From positions 62,001 through 126,000 of the forward strand of contig NZ_JAHWDF010000004.1 of the NCBI RefSeq assembly GCF_019311235.1: a stretch of 64,000 bases of DNA, written 5' to 3'. The stretch is from Mesonia aestuariivivens. Lineage in GTDB: Bacteria > Bacteroidota > Bacteroidia > Flavobacteriales > Flavobacteriaceae. Made by a program: the position numbers and the translations under genes. Under the pieces are notes generated by a model, which was not told where the DNA came from, did no database searches, and saw nothing but the letters and a program-made list of their open reading frames with translations. This document shows positions 24,270 to 33,108 of the stretch, piece after piece. The first letter of the stretch is position 1, and each line of letters begins with the position of its first letter.

Positions 24270-25635
24270 AAAATTGTTTGAAGATTTTAGAAATATTTCT
24301 GGTAAAGAATGGAAACAAAAAATTCAGGTAGATTTAAAAGGCGCCAATTACGAGAGTCTTATTTTTCACAGTAACGAAGGCATTGATGTAAAACCTTTTT
24401 ATCATCAAGACAATTTTAAACCAAGTTATGCGCCTACTTCACCAGCTCGTTGGAATATTACCGAACGTTTTATTATTTCTGAAAAGACAACTTCAGTTTC
24501 CCTTTTAGAAAGTTTAGAAAAAGGAACTGAAGCTTTGTGGTTAGTAATTACTTCTGATGAAATAAATCTCCCAAAGTTATTAACCGAAATCGATATCGAA
24601 AAAATACCAGTATTTCTCGATTTTCAATTTTTGTCGAAAAAAATACTTCAACAATTAAAAGAAATTGTTCTAGGTAAGAATCATCAACTTTCGGTAGGTG
24701 TAGATATTGTCGGAAATCTTTCGGCCACCGGAAACTGGTTTTATAACCAAAAAGAAGATTTCCAATTATTAACTGAATTTATACAGTTAAATGATGATTT
24801 ACCCATTACTATAAGTGTAAATACATCTATTTATCAAAATGCTGGAGCCAATATCGTGCAGCAATTGGCCTACGCGATGGCGCACGTGAACGAATATTTA
24901 AATTATCTAAATGAACATTTTCCGCAGCAATTAAAAGAATTTCGACCTACATTTAAAGTTTCAACAGGTTCAAATTATTTCTTTGAAATAGCTAAACTGA
25001 AAGCTTTGCGTCAACTTTATGCTAGTTTAGCTGAAGCTTACAAAGCGCCTGAAACTATTCAAATTTTAGCTTTCCCAACACAACGCAACAAAACCATTTA
25101 CGATTATAATGTAAATATGTTACGCACCACTACCGAAAGTATGAGTAGTATTTTAGGTGGCGCCAATTGGGTTTGCAATCTTCCTTATGATGAAATTTAC
25201 CATCACGATAATGATTTTGGACGAAGAATTGCGCGCAACCAACTTTTAATTTTAAAAGAAGAAAGTTATTTTGATAAAGTAGCGAACGCCAGTGATGGTA
25301 GTTATTATGTAGAAGAAATCACTTCGCAGTTAGCTGAAAAAGCATTGGAAATTTTCAAATCAATCGAAAAATCTGGAGGTTGGATTACTTCATTGATGGA
25401 AGGAACCATTCAACGTAAAATTAAAGAAAGTGCCGATAAAGAATTAGCACAATTTAATGAAGCTGAAAAAACGCTGGTTGGTACCAACAAGTATTTGAAT
25501 CCAGAAGATAAAATGAAAGCAGATTTAGAGAAGTCTCCATTTCTTCAGAAAAAAGAACGCAAAACACTTTTGAAACCGATAATTCAGAAAAGGCTAGCTG
25601 AAAAAAGTGAGCAAATACGATTAGAAACGGAGTAA
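24262..25635 (+). CDS. mutA: Methylmalonyl-CoA mutase small subunit
   Basis: Beta subunit of adenosylcobalamin-dependent methylmalonyl-CoA mutase, which interconverts (R)-methylmalonyl-CoA and succinyl-CoA. From ATG 24262 it has 458 residues: a degenerate TIM barrel without the C-terminal B12 domain, as expected. An in-frame ATG at 24202 lies inside the preceding gene and is rejected; 24262 has GGAAG 6 bases upstream and starts SEKLFEDFRN as in homologues. Motifs: YAPTSPARWNITERF, TQRNKTIYDYNVNMLRTTTESMSSILGGA. The large subunit follows after 15 bases. Confidence 0.94.
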   Translation: MSEKLFEDFRNISGKEWKQKIQVDLKGANYESLIFHSNEGIDVKPFYHQDNFKPSYAPTSPARWNITERFIISEKTTSVSLLESLEKGTEALWLVITSDEINLPKLLTEIDIEKIPVFLDFQFLSKKILQQLKEIVLGKNHQLSVGVDIVGNLSATGNWFYNQKEDFQLLTEFIQLNDDLPITISVNTSIYQNAGANIVQQLAYAMAHVNEYLNYLNEHFPQQLKEFRPTFKVSTGSNYFFEIAKLKALRQLYASLAEAYKAPETIQILAFPTQRNKTIYDYNVNMLRTTTESMSSILGGANWVCNLPYDEIYHHDNDFGRRIARNQLLILKEESYFDKVANASDGSYYVEEITSQLAEKALEIFKSIEKSGGWITSLMEGTIQRKIKESADKELAQFNEAEKTLVGTNKYLNPEDKMKADLEKSPFLQKKERKTLLKPIIQKRLAEKSEQIRLETE

Positions 25636-25650
25636 TTAAAACCGAAAACC

Positions 25651-27783
25651 ATGGCTCGAAAAGACCTTCAACATATAAAAATTCAAAATTCAGAATTGAA
25701 TATTCAAAATTTTGATGAAGAAGTATTTAAGACTCCAGAGAAAATTAAAATTAAAAAATTCTACGCCAAAGAAGATATTGAAAATTTAGAACATCTCAAC
25801 TTTGTAGCAGGACTTTCTCCTTTTTTGCGCGGGCCTTATTCGACCATGTATGTGAGAAGACCGTGGACAATTCGGCAATATGCGGGGTTTTCTACCGCAG
25901 AAGAAAGTAATGCTTTTTATAGAAGAAATCTGGCTGCCGGGCAAAAAGGTCTTTCTGTTGCCTTTGATCTAGCGACGCATCGCGGCTACGATAGTGATCA
26001 CGAACGTGTGGTGGGTGATGTAGGAAAAGCCGGAGTTGCGATTGATTCTGTTGAAGATATGAAAATTCTTTTCGATCAAATTCCACTCGATAAGATGTCG
26101 GTTTCTATGACCATGAATGGCGCTGTTTTGCCTATTATGGCATTTTATATTGTCGCGGCAGAAGAACAAGGCGTAAAACCTGAACAACTTTCAGGAACGA
26201 TTCAAAACGATATTCTTAAAGAGTTTATGGTGCGTAATACCTACATTTACCCACCTACTCCATCGATGAAAATTATTTCAGATATTTTTGAATATTCTTC
26301 TAGATATATGCCGCGTTTTAATAGCATTAGTATCTCTGGATATCATATGCAAGAAGCCGGAGCTACCAATGATATTGAACTTGCCTACACACTTGCCGAC
26401 GGTCTAGAATACATAAGAAAAGGACTCGAAGCGGGAATGGATATTGACAGTTTTGCACCACGACTTTCCTTTTTCTGGGCCATTGGAATGAACCATTTTA
26501 TGGAAATTGCTAAACTTCGTGCCGGCAGAATGTTATGGGCAAAATTGGTAAAACAATTCAACCCGAAAAATCCGAAATCACTTTCGTTAAGAACGCATTG
26601 CCAAACCAGCGGTTGGAGTTTAACAGAGCAAGATCCTTTTAATAATGTGGCAAGAACTTGTATTGAAGCTTCTGCAGCAGCTTTTGGCGGAACCCAAAGT
26701 TTACACACCAACGCCTTAGATGAAGCCATTGCTTTACCTACAGATTTTTCTGCACGTATTGCCAGAAACACACAATTATATTTACAGGATGAAACTGAAA
26801 TTACCAAAACAGTAGACCCTTGGGCAGGCAGTTATTATGTAGAAAAGTTAACCGCTGAAATCGCCCAAAAAGCTTGGAAACTTATTGAAGAAGTAGAAGA
26901 ATTGGGAGGTATGACTAAAGCGATCGAAAAAGGAATTCCGAAACTTCGTATAGAAGAAGCCGCAGCCAGAAAACAAGCAAGAATAGACAGTGGTCAAGAT
27001 ATTATTGTTGGCGTGAACAAATACCGACGTGATAAAGAAGATCCTATTGTCACGTTAGAAGTAGACAATCAAACCGTGCGTAAGCAACAGATCGCGCGAC
27101 TTGAAGAGATGAAAGCGAATCGTAATGAAGAAAAAGTTCAAGAAGCCCTGACAAACCTCACTAAAGCCGCAGAAAAACAAGAAGGAAATCTTCTCGGCTT
27201 AGCTGTAGAGGCTGCTCGTGAACGTGCCAGCATAGGTGAAATTAGTATGGCTTTAGAAAAAATATACGGAAGACATAAAGCACAAACAAAATCTTTTAGT
27301 GGCGTGTATAGTAAAGAAATTAAAGACGACAAATCGTTTCAAAAAGCAAAAGAATTAGCCAATCAATTTGCAGAATTAGAAGGTCGCCGACCTCGAATAA
27401 TGATTGCAAAAATGGGACAAGATGGTCATGATCGCGGTGCTAAAGTAGTCGCTACTGGTTATGCCGATGTAGGTTTTGATGTAGATATTGGTCCGTTATT
27501 TCAAACTCCACAAGAAGCAGCAAAACAAGCAATGGAAAATGATGTTCATATTTTAGGAGTTTCTTCTTTAGCCGCAGGACATAAAACTTTAGTCCCACAG
27601 GTTATTGAAGAATTAAAGAAACACGATCGCGAAGATATCATGGTAATTGTTGGTGGAGTGATTCCTTCTGCAGATTATCCATATTTATTTGATGCTGGCG
27701 CAGTTGCAGTCTTTGGACCAGGAACTAAAATTAGCGAAGCTGCCATTCAGATTTTAGATATTTTAATTGATTCGGTAGCCTAA
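25651..27783 (+). CDS. mutB: Methylmalonyl-CoA mutase large subunit
   Basis: Catalytic alpha subunit, 710 residues. TIM barrel about 60-560 with the substrate-binding segment [21 protein letters not shown] and [19 protein letters not shown]. The B12-binding domain is C-terminal, with D591-G-H593-D-R-G596; His593 is the axial cobalt ligand. With MutA it feeds propionate and odd-chain or branched amino-acid carbon into the TCA cycle. The N-terminal extension (residues 9-21) is encoded by the AT-rich repeat shared with position 23-58, a poorly conserved part of the family. A strong terminator follows. Cytoplasmic; cofactor adenosylcobalamin. Confidence 0.96.
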   Translation: MARKDLQHIKIQNSELNIQNFDEEVFKTPEKIKIKKFYAKEDIENLEHLNFVAGLSPFLRGPYSTMYVRRPWTIRQYAGFSTAEESNAFYRRNLAAGQKGLSVAFDLATHRGYDSDHERVVGDVGKAGVAIDSVEDMKILFDQIPLDKMSVSMTMNGAVLPIMAFYIVAAEEQGVKPEQLSGTIQNDILKEFMVRNTYIYPPTPSMKIISDIFEYSSRYMPRFNSISISGYHMQEAGATNDIELAYTLADGLEYIRKGLEAGMDIDSFAPRLSFFWAIGMNHFMEIAKLRAGRMLWAKLVKQFNPKNPKSLSLRTHCQTSGWSLTEQDPFNNVARTCIEASAAAFGGTQSLHTNALDEAIALPTDFSARIARNTQLYLQDETEITKTVDPWAGSYYVEKLTAEIAQKAWKLIEEVEELGGMTKAIEKGIPKLRIEEAAARKQARIDSGQDIIVGVNKYRRDKEDPIVTLEVDNQTVRKQQIARLEEMKANRNEEKVQEALTNLTKAAEKQEGNLLGLAVEAARERASIGEISMALEKIYGRHKAQTKSFSGVYSKEIKDDKSFQKAKELANQFAELEGRRPRIMIAKMGQDGHDRGAKVVATGYADVGFDVDIGPLFQTPQEAAKQAMENDVHILGVSSLAAGHKTLVPQVIEELKKHDREDIMVIVGGVIPSADYPYLFDAGAVAVFGPGTKISEAAIQILDILIDSVA
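25678..25713 (+). repeat. AT-rich dispersed repeat, copy B (codons 10-21 of mutB)
   Basis: Matches 23-58 at 31 of 36 bases, no gaps, same reading frame. It encodes [12 protein letters not shown] in the variable N-terminal extension, ahead of the conserved mutase fold. Confidence 0.5.
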
Positions 27784-27804
27784 TGAAATGGATATAAATT
27801 AAAT

Positions 27805-27834
27805 AAAAAAACACCCAGATGTGGGTGTTTTTTT
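27805..27834. terminator. Bidirectional rho-independent terminator after mutB
   Basis: A-run, CACCCA stem, loop GATG, TGGGTG stem, T-run. It lies between convergent genes (mutB plus strand, 27859-28686 minus strand) and can serve both. Confidence 0.9.
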
Positions 27835-27858
27835 ATATTGTTTTTAATTATTATTGAA

Positions 27859-28686
27859 TTAAAAATCTTCGCTATACGTATTAATTTTGAAATTTCCGAA
27901 TAATGCACTTGCTCCATTATCACTACGTAATGGGCTACTGATAAAGAAATGTTTAAAGCGTTGCCCTCTAAAAAGATCACTGTCTGCAATTTTGGTATCA
28001 TCTAAATATATTTTTACACGATCACCATCTACAGCAATAGACACATGCATTTTTTGATTAGCGTAAACTCCTAAATCAAAACTTCCATTTCTATACAAAT
28101 CACGAACCTTGCTAGAAACGACAAAATCTTTACTATTCATATATTGTAATTGTGCGTGCCAGATACTACTGTTAGAAATCCAACGCGACAAACTGTTATC
28201 TTTTGTAAAACCAAAGAATAAGGATGAAAGATCATTAACTTTATCTGCAGCTATAATTAAATCGAACTCTACCGTAAAACGATCAGGATAATCTATAGTT
28301 CGTTTTAATTTATAGCTGGTGCGCTCGCTCATATTTAACCACTTCCCTGAAAATCTGCTTATTTTCACAACAGAACCCGATCCGGTAGTTTTCCATTGAT
28401 CTGGCATACTCCCGTTAGCCATCCGATCAAAATTTGTGGCGTAAACTAAAGAATCTCCTGGGATAAACATTCCATTTTCTTCAATTTGTATTCGGTTAGA
28501 ATTAGTAGAACAATCTTCTTCTGCAATTCCTTTATTTTTAGAGTTTTTATTTAATTGTCTATCGACCGCTTTTTCTGCCTCTCCTGCAATCTTATCTTTT
28601 AATTTTTTAAATATTTGAGCTTGCGTTGAAGGTATACTTACCAACATTACTCCTCCAAAAATTAGTAATCGATATAAAAATTTCAT
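27859..28686 (-). CDS. Secreted protein with concanavalin-like (laminin-G type) domain, function unknown
   Basis: Exported protein, 275 residues. Signal peptide about 1-23 (IPSTQAQ), a basic amphipathic segment KKLKDKIAGEAEKAVDRQLN, then a beta-rich region about 75-270 with GDSLVYATNFDRMANGSMPDQW, YPDRFTVEFDLI and VDGDRVKIYLDDTKI, typical of concanavalin-like jelly-roll folds. Flavobacterial proteins with this N-terminal layout often carry a C-terminal OmpA peptidoglycan-binding domain; none is present here, so this may be a natural short form or a truncated relative. It stands alone, with a shared terminator at its 3' end and 433 bases of spacer upstream. No enzyme motif seen. Confidence 0.65.
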   Translation of the reverse strand: MKFLYRLLIFGGVMLVSIPSTQAQIFKKLKDKIAGEAEKAVDRQLNKNSKNKGIAEEDCSTNSNRIQIEENGMFIPGDSLVYATNFDRMANGSMPDQWKTTGSGSVVKISRFSGKWLNMSERTSYKLKRTIDYPDRFTVEFDLIIAADKVNDLSSLFFGFTKDNSLSRWISNSSIWHAQLQYMNSKDFVVSSKVRDLYRNGSFDLGVYANQKMHVSIAVDGDRVKIYLDDTKIADSDLFRGQRFKHFFISSPLRSDNGASALFGNFKINTYSEDF

Positions 28687-29119
28687 AAGTTATTTTTTAT
28701 TATTGAGTTAATTTTTATTTACAGATTTAATATATACACCAACCGTTTCTTAGCATATGATCTTGTTTTTAGAAATCATATCTATTGATTTAAATTAAAC
28801 CTAAATCAACTAGAATTTATTAAAAAATGAATCAGAACTGATCTTTTTGCCACAGCAACTAGAATATTTATTCAGAAGAAAGAATCAGATTATTTGTATT
28901 CTTCTGAAACATTTAAGCATAACTGATATTCACCAAATAAGACTTTCACCCCCCGAAAAAAAACAGAAATCGATAATTGATCTTTCCATTTTATTTAAAG
29001 GTTACGAAACTAATTGTAATAACATATTCACAAAAATATCAATTTTAATTAAAAATGTAATTTTTTTTAGCATACTCTACATAAATATTTATCCTTATAT
29101 TTAGAAGAAATAGAAATTT
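28687..29119. other. 433-base AT-rich spacer
   Basis: Lies between the divergently transcribed secreted-protein gene and the dienoyl-CoA reductase gene. It should hold both promoters, but no exact TAnnTTTG is seen for either (TATATTTA at 29097-29104 is a near match for the plus-strand gene). A TTG-initiated 85-codon open frame (28847-29104) has no recognisable protein features. I see no RNA gene or repeat. Confidence 0.6.
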
Positions 29120-30001
29120 ATGAACTACACCAATAAAATGTTACGTGATGATGCTCTAAAAAATAAAAATATTGTTGTCACTGGCGGTGGAAGCGGACTT
29201 GGGAAAGCCATGACCAAATATTTTTTAGAATTGGGAGCCAAAGTCGCCATTACTTCTAGAAATTTAGACAAACTGAAAACTACCGTTAAAGAATTAGAAG
29301 CGGAAACCGGCGGAAAATGTTTTGCTATTCAATGTGATGTAAGAAATTACGATGAAGTAGAGCGCATGAAGAATGAAGCTGTTGAAAAAATGGGAAGTGT
29401 TGATATTTTATTGAATAATGCTGCGGGTAACTTCATCTCTCCTACCGAACGGCTTTCGGCTAATGCCTTTGACACCATTATAGACATTGTTTTAAAAGGA
29501 AGTAAAAATTGTACTTTAGCTTTTGGTAAACATTGGATTGACAACAACGAAAAAGATAAAACAGTTTTAAATATTGTCACTACTTACGCTTGGACGGGCT
29601 CTGCTTATGTAGTTCCATCGGCTACCGCTAAAGCTGGAGTTTTAGCGATGACACGTTCACTTGCGGTAGAATGGGCAAAATACGGAATAAGATTTAATGC
29701 CATTGCTCCTGGTCCATTTCCTACTAAAGGTGCGTGGGATAGATTATTACCAGGAGATTTAAAAGACAAGTTTGATTTGGCACAAAAAGTACCCTTAAAA
29801 CGTGTTGGAGAACACCAAGAACTTGCCAATCTTGCTGCTTATTTAGTTTCAGATTTTTCAGCATATGTAAATGGTGAAGTTATTACCATAGATGGAGGTG
29901 AGTGGTTAAAAGGAGCAGGACAATTTAACTTATTAGAAGATATTTCTGAAGAAATGTGGGATACACTAGAAGAAATGATTAAAAAAAAGAAAAACAAGTA
30001 A
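29120..30001 (+). CDS. 2,4-dienoyl-CoA reductase (DECR1-like SDR)
   Basis: Short-chain dehydrogenase/reductase of 293 residues: nucleotide motif TGGGSGLGKAM, NNAAGNF, then TYAWTGSAYVVPSATAKAG, where the usual YxxxK is SATAK and the active Tyr lies 11 residues upstream of the Ser. This Tyr/Ser/Lys arrangement, together with AVEWAKYGIRFN, PGPFPTKGAWDRL and the C-terminal MWDTLEEMIKK, closely follows mitochondrial DECR1. It would reduce 2,4-dienoyl-CoA with NADPH during beta-oxidation of unsaturated fatty acids. This is the DECR1 type, not the iron-sulfur FadH flavoprotein of E. coli. It stands alone between parA and the spacer. A simple SDR of other substrate is less likely. Confidence 0.85.
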   Translation: MNYTNKMLRDDALKNKNIVVTGGGSGLGKAMTKYFLELGAKVAITSRNLDKLKTTVKELEAETGGKCFAIQCDVRNYDEVERMKNEAVEKMGSVDILLNNAAGNFISPTERLSANAFDTIIDIVLKGSKNCTLAFGKHWIDNNEKDKTVLNIVTTYAWTGSAYVVPSATAKAGVLAMTRSLAVEWAKYGIRFNAIAPGPFPTKGAWDRLLPGDLKDKFDLAQKVPLKRVGEHQELANLAAYLVSDFSAYVNGEVITIDGGEWLKGAGQFNLLEDISEEMWDTLEEMIKKKKNK

Positions 30002-30099
30002 TTAACTGATTTGTTTAAAAACATCATGAACTTATTTATTTAAGCGTTTTTAATTGGAATAATAAATCGTATTTTTACCACCTAAATCTTAAATAATTG

Positions 30100-30864
30100 A
30101 TGGGTAAAATCATTGCAATTGCTAACCAGAAAGGCGGAGTAGGTAAAACCACTACTTCAGTAAATTTAGCCGCCGCTCTAGGGGTCTTGGAGAAAAAAGT
30201 TTTATTAATTGATGCCGATCCGCAAGCGAATGCGAGTTCAAGTTTAGGTATCGATGTAGAAAATGTAGAAGTAGGTACTTACCAACTTTTAGAACATACG
30301 CTAAAAGCAGAAGATGCAATTACAGAAACTAATGCTCCTAATGTAGCTATTATTCCTTCACACATAGATTTAGTAGCGATTGAAATAGAATTGGTAGATC
30401 AAGATCAGCGCGAGTCTATGCTAAAAAAAGCTATTTTATCTCTAAAAGAAAAATACGACTATATTTTAATAGATTGCGCCCCTTCTTTAGGTTTACTTAC
30501 CTTAAATGCATTAACAGCTTCAGATTCAGTAATTATTCCTATTCAATGTGAATATTTTGCTTTAGAAGGTTTAGGTAAATTGTTGAACACCATTAAAAGT
30601 GTTCAAAAAATTCATAATAATAAATTAGATATTGAGGGCTTGCTACTAACCATGTATGATTCTCGTTTACGATTATCTAATCAAGTAGTAGATGAAGTAA
30701 AAAAACATTTTGAAGCTATGGTTTTTGACACCATTATTCAACGTAATGTACGCTTAAGTGAAGCCCCAAGTTATGGTGAAAGCATTATCAATTACGATGC
30801 ATCAAGTAGAGGTGCCAATAATTATTTAAGTTTAGCTGAAGAGATTATAAAGAAAAACAAGTAA
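30100..30864 (+). CDS. parA: Chromosome-partitioning ATPase ParA/Soj
   Basis: Deviant-Walker ATPase, 254 residues from ATG 30100 (a TTG one codon earlier is ignored). Walker A' is K11-GGVGK-T17, switch I is LLIDADPQANASSSLG, Walker B is YILIDCAPSLGLLT. It binds nucleoid DNA and moves ParB-parS complexes during chromosome segregation. parB starts 5 bases downstream, the standard pair. TATTTTTA at 30070-30077 is a one-mismatch -7 element. The chromosomal type is indicated by the dapB-lepB housekeeping context. Confidence 0.95.
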   Translation: MGKIIAIANQKGGVGKTTTSVNLAAALGVLEKKVLLIDADPQANASSSLGIDVENVEVGTYQLLEHTLKAEDAITETNAPNVAIIPSHIDLVAIEIELVDQDQRESMLKKAILSLKEKYDYILIDCAPSLGLLTLNALTASDSVIIPIQCEYFALEGLGKLLNTIKSVQKIHNNKLDIEGLLLTMYDSRLRLSNQVVDEVKKHFEAMVFDTIIQRNVRLSEAPSYGESIINYDASSRGANNYLSLAEEIIKKNK

Positions 30865-30869
30865 GATTT

Positions 30870-31778
30870 ATGGCGAAGGCAACAAAGAAGCAAGCTTTAG
30901 GACGTGGACTTTCTGCTTTATTAAAAGATCCAGAAAACGATATTAAATCTGCTAAAGATAAAAATGCAGATAAAGTTGTAGGAAATATAGTAAAATTAGA
31001 GTTAGAATCTATTGAGGTAAACCCATTTCAACCTCGTACTAGTTTTAATGAAGATACTTTACAAGAACTTGCTACCTCTATACGTGAATTAGGTGTAATA
31101 CAACCCATTACCGTACGTAAAACAGACTTTAACAAATATCAACTTGTCTCTGGTGAGCGTCGTTTTCGTGCTTCAAAATTAGTGGGTTTAAAATCTATTC
31201 CTGCTTATATTAGAATAGCTAACGATCAAGAGTCGTTAGAGATGGCCTTAGTAGAGAATATACAACGCCAAGATTTAGACCCTATAGAAATTGCACTTTC
31301 ATACCAACGATTAATCGATGAAATAGACCTAACTCAAGAACAAATGAGTGATCGTATTGGTAAAAATAGATCTACTATTGCCAATTACCTCCGTTTATTA
31401 AAATTAGATCCCATTATTCAAACAGGGATGAGAGACGGTTTTCTCTCTATGGGCCACGGGCGTGCATTAATTAATGTAGAAGATCTTGATATTCAATTAA
31501 AAATTTACGAAAAAATACTAGCAGACTCACTATCGGTTAGAGATACAGAACAATTGGTGAGATCGTATCAAAAAAACGGAAAAGAATTTTCTAATAAAAA
31601 AAGCAATACGCCAAGCATCCCTAAAGAAATAAAAACTTCTGTCAAAAATTTCTCTGAATATTTTGGTGCAAAAGTTGATGTTAAAGTTAGTAAAAAAGGC
31701 AACGGGAAATTAATCATTCCATTTTCTTCGGAAGAAGATTTTAAACGTCTGCAAAAACTTATAGAAGGTGAAGCTTAA
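30870..31778 (+). CDS. parB: Chromosome-partitioning protein ParB/Spo0J
   Basis: ParB-family CTP-dependent DNA clamp, 302 residues. N-terminal ParB/Srx domain with the CTP-binding/C-motif SGERRFRASKL, the ENIQRQDLDPIE segment, a helix-turn-helix (TQEQMSDRIGKNRSTIANYLRLL), and a C-terminal dimerisation region with DVKVSKKGNGKLIIPFSSEEDF. It loads at parS. No clear parS (TGTTTCACGTGAAACA type) was found in the window by eye. The DUF5683 gene overlaps its end by 11 bases. Confidence 0.95.
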   Translation: MAKATKKQALGRGLSALLKDPENDIKSAKDKNADKVVGNIVKLELESIEVNPFQPRTSFNEDTLQELATSIRELGVIQPITVRKTDFNKYQLVSGERRFRASKLVGLKSIPAYIRIANDQESLEMALVENIQRQDLDPIEIALSYQRLIDEIDLTQEQMSDRIGKNRSTIANYLRLLKLDPIIQTGMRDGFLSMGHGRALINVEDLDIQLKIYEKILADSLSVRDTEQLVRSYQKNGKEFSNKKSNTPSIPKEIKTSVKNFSEYFGAKVDVKVSKKGNGKLIIPFSSEEDFKRLQKLIEGEA

Positions 31779-32346
31779 TTTATTATTAATTGTATTCACT
31801 ACTTTTTCAATTTTTCAACTTAGTGCGCAAAAAGATTCTTTAGCGCTACGTACAGAAAATATTGCGAGAGTAGATGCGGTAAAAGGAGATTTTAAAAAAT
31901 ACGATCCGCTTGCTCCTGCAAAAGCCTCATTTTATTCAGCAATACTTCCCGGTTTAGGACAAATATATAATGGCAGCTATTGGAAATTACCTATTGTTTA
32001 CGGAGCCTTAGGTACTGGTATTGGTATTTATATTCATAATAATAAAGAATATAACCGTTACCGCGATGCTTACAAACGAAGATTAGCAGGCTATCAAGAT
32101 GATGAATTTCAAGATGTACTTTCCAATGAAAGGTTGGTAGATGCACAAAAACAATTTAGAAGAAACAAAGAGCTCTCTATACTTGTTATTGCGGCATTTT
32201 ATATTGTAAATATTGTAGACGCTAATGTAGATGCACATTTACAACAATTTAATGTGAGCAATGATCTTTCTTTAGTCCCTAATTTTGATATCGATCAAAT
32301 TAATAGAAACGTAAATTACGGGTTGTCCCTTAATATAAAATTTTAA
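31768..32346 (+). CDS. DUF5683 membrane protein
   Basis: 192 residues from a GTG start overlapping parB by 11 bases; the signal peptide (LLLIVFTTFSIFQLSAQ) fits this start. The family segment KASFYSAILPGLGQIYNGSYWKLP is followed by hydrophobic helices about 70-85 and about 132-150. This Bacteroidota family is found between parB and dapB. Envelope location is likely. Function unknown. Confidence 0.85.
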   Translation: MKLNLLLIVFTTFSIFQLSAQKDSLALRTENIARVDAVKGDFKKYDPLAPAKASFYSAILPGLGQIYNGSYWKLPIVYGALGTGIGIYIHNNKEYNRYRDAYKRRLAGYQDDEFQDVLSNERLVDAQKQFRRNKELSILVIAAFYIVNIVDANVDAHLQQFNVSNDLSLVPNFDIDQINRNVNYGLSLNIKF

Positions 32347-32348
32347 GT

Positions 32349-33059
32349 ATGAAAATTGCAATTTTAGGCTACGGAAGAATGGGTAAAACTATCGAACAAA
32401 TTGCTATTAATAGAAATCATGAAGTAGTTTATAAAACTTCAGAAAAAATAAATACCGAAGCCTTACAAAAAGCTGATATCGCAATAGATTTTAGTATTCC
32501 CGATGCAGCTTTTGAAAATATCACCACTTGTTTTCAAAATAACATCCCCGTTGTTTCTGGAACTACAGGTTGGCTAAATCGTTATGATGAAGCAGTTAAA
32601 CTTTGCAAAAAACATGAAAGTGCTTTTATTTATGCTTCAAATTTTAGTTTAGGGGTAAATTTATTTTTTCAACTGAATGAAAATTTAGCTCGATTGATGA
32701 ATAAATTTGAAGATTATAAAGTTGGTGTGGAAGAGATACATCACACAAAAAAATTAGATAAACCTAGCGGAACTGCTATTACCCTGACAGAATCTATTCT
32801 TAAAAATTCTAATAAGCAAAATTGGAAATTAACAGATGCTAGCGAAACAGTTGCAGAAAACGAAGTTCCTGTAATAGCTAAACGTGAAGACGACGTAAAA
32901 GGCACGCATACGGTTAAGTACAGTTCTACAATAGATGATATTGAAATTAAACATACCGCGCATTCTAGAGAAGGATTTGCATTAGGAGCCGTTATTGCAG
33001 CAGAATGGTTATGCAATAAAAAAGGAGTTTTTACAATGAAAGATGTTTTAGGCTTTTAA
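32349..33059 (+). CDS. dapB: 4-hydroxy-tetrahydrodipicolinate reductase
   Basis: Reduces 4-hydroxy-tetrahydrodipicolinate with NAD(P)H in the lysine/diaminopimelate pathway, supplying peptidoglycan. 236 residues, the short bacteroidal form. Motifs: GYGRMGKTI nucleotide-binding loop, SGTTGW, EEIHHTKKLDKPSGTA (catalytic His pair and Lys), and the C-terminal HTAHSREGFALGAVIAAEWL. The ATG is 2 bases after the DUF5683 stop. lepB follows 49 bases later. Cytoplasmic homotetramer by family knowledge. Confidence 0.96.
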   Translation: MKIAILGYGRMGKTIEQIAINRNHEVVYKTSEKINTEALQKADIAIDFSIPDAAFENITTCFQNNIPVVSGTTGWLNRYDEAVKLCKKHESAFIYASNFSLGVNLFFQLNENLARLMNKFEDYKVGVEEIHHTKKLDKPSGTAITLTESILKNSNKQNWKLTDASETVAENEVPVIAKREDDVKGTHTVKYSSTIDDIEIKHTAHSREGFALGAVIAAEWLCNKKGVFTMKDVLGF

Positions 33060-33108
33060 TAATGTAACAATTATTTACAATTTCTTACTTATATAAAAAA
33101 GACAAAAG

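Noticed and set aside
28847-29104. Open frame of 85 codons in the long spacer
   Set aside because: TTG start, no signal or domain features, low-complexity AT-rich composition, overlaps the region where promoters of both flanking genes must lie.
30097-30099. TTG as the parA start
   Set aside because: The ATG immediately after gives the standard MGKIIAIANQKGG terminus.
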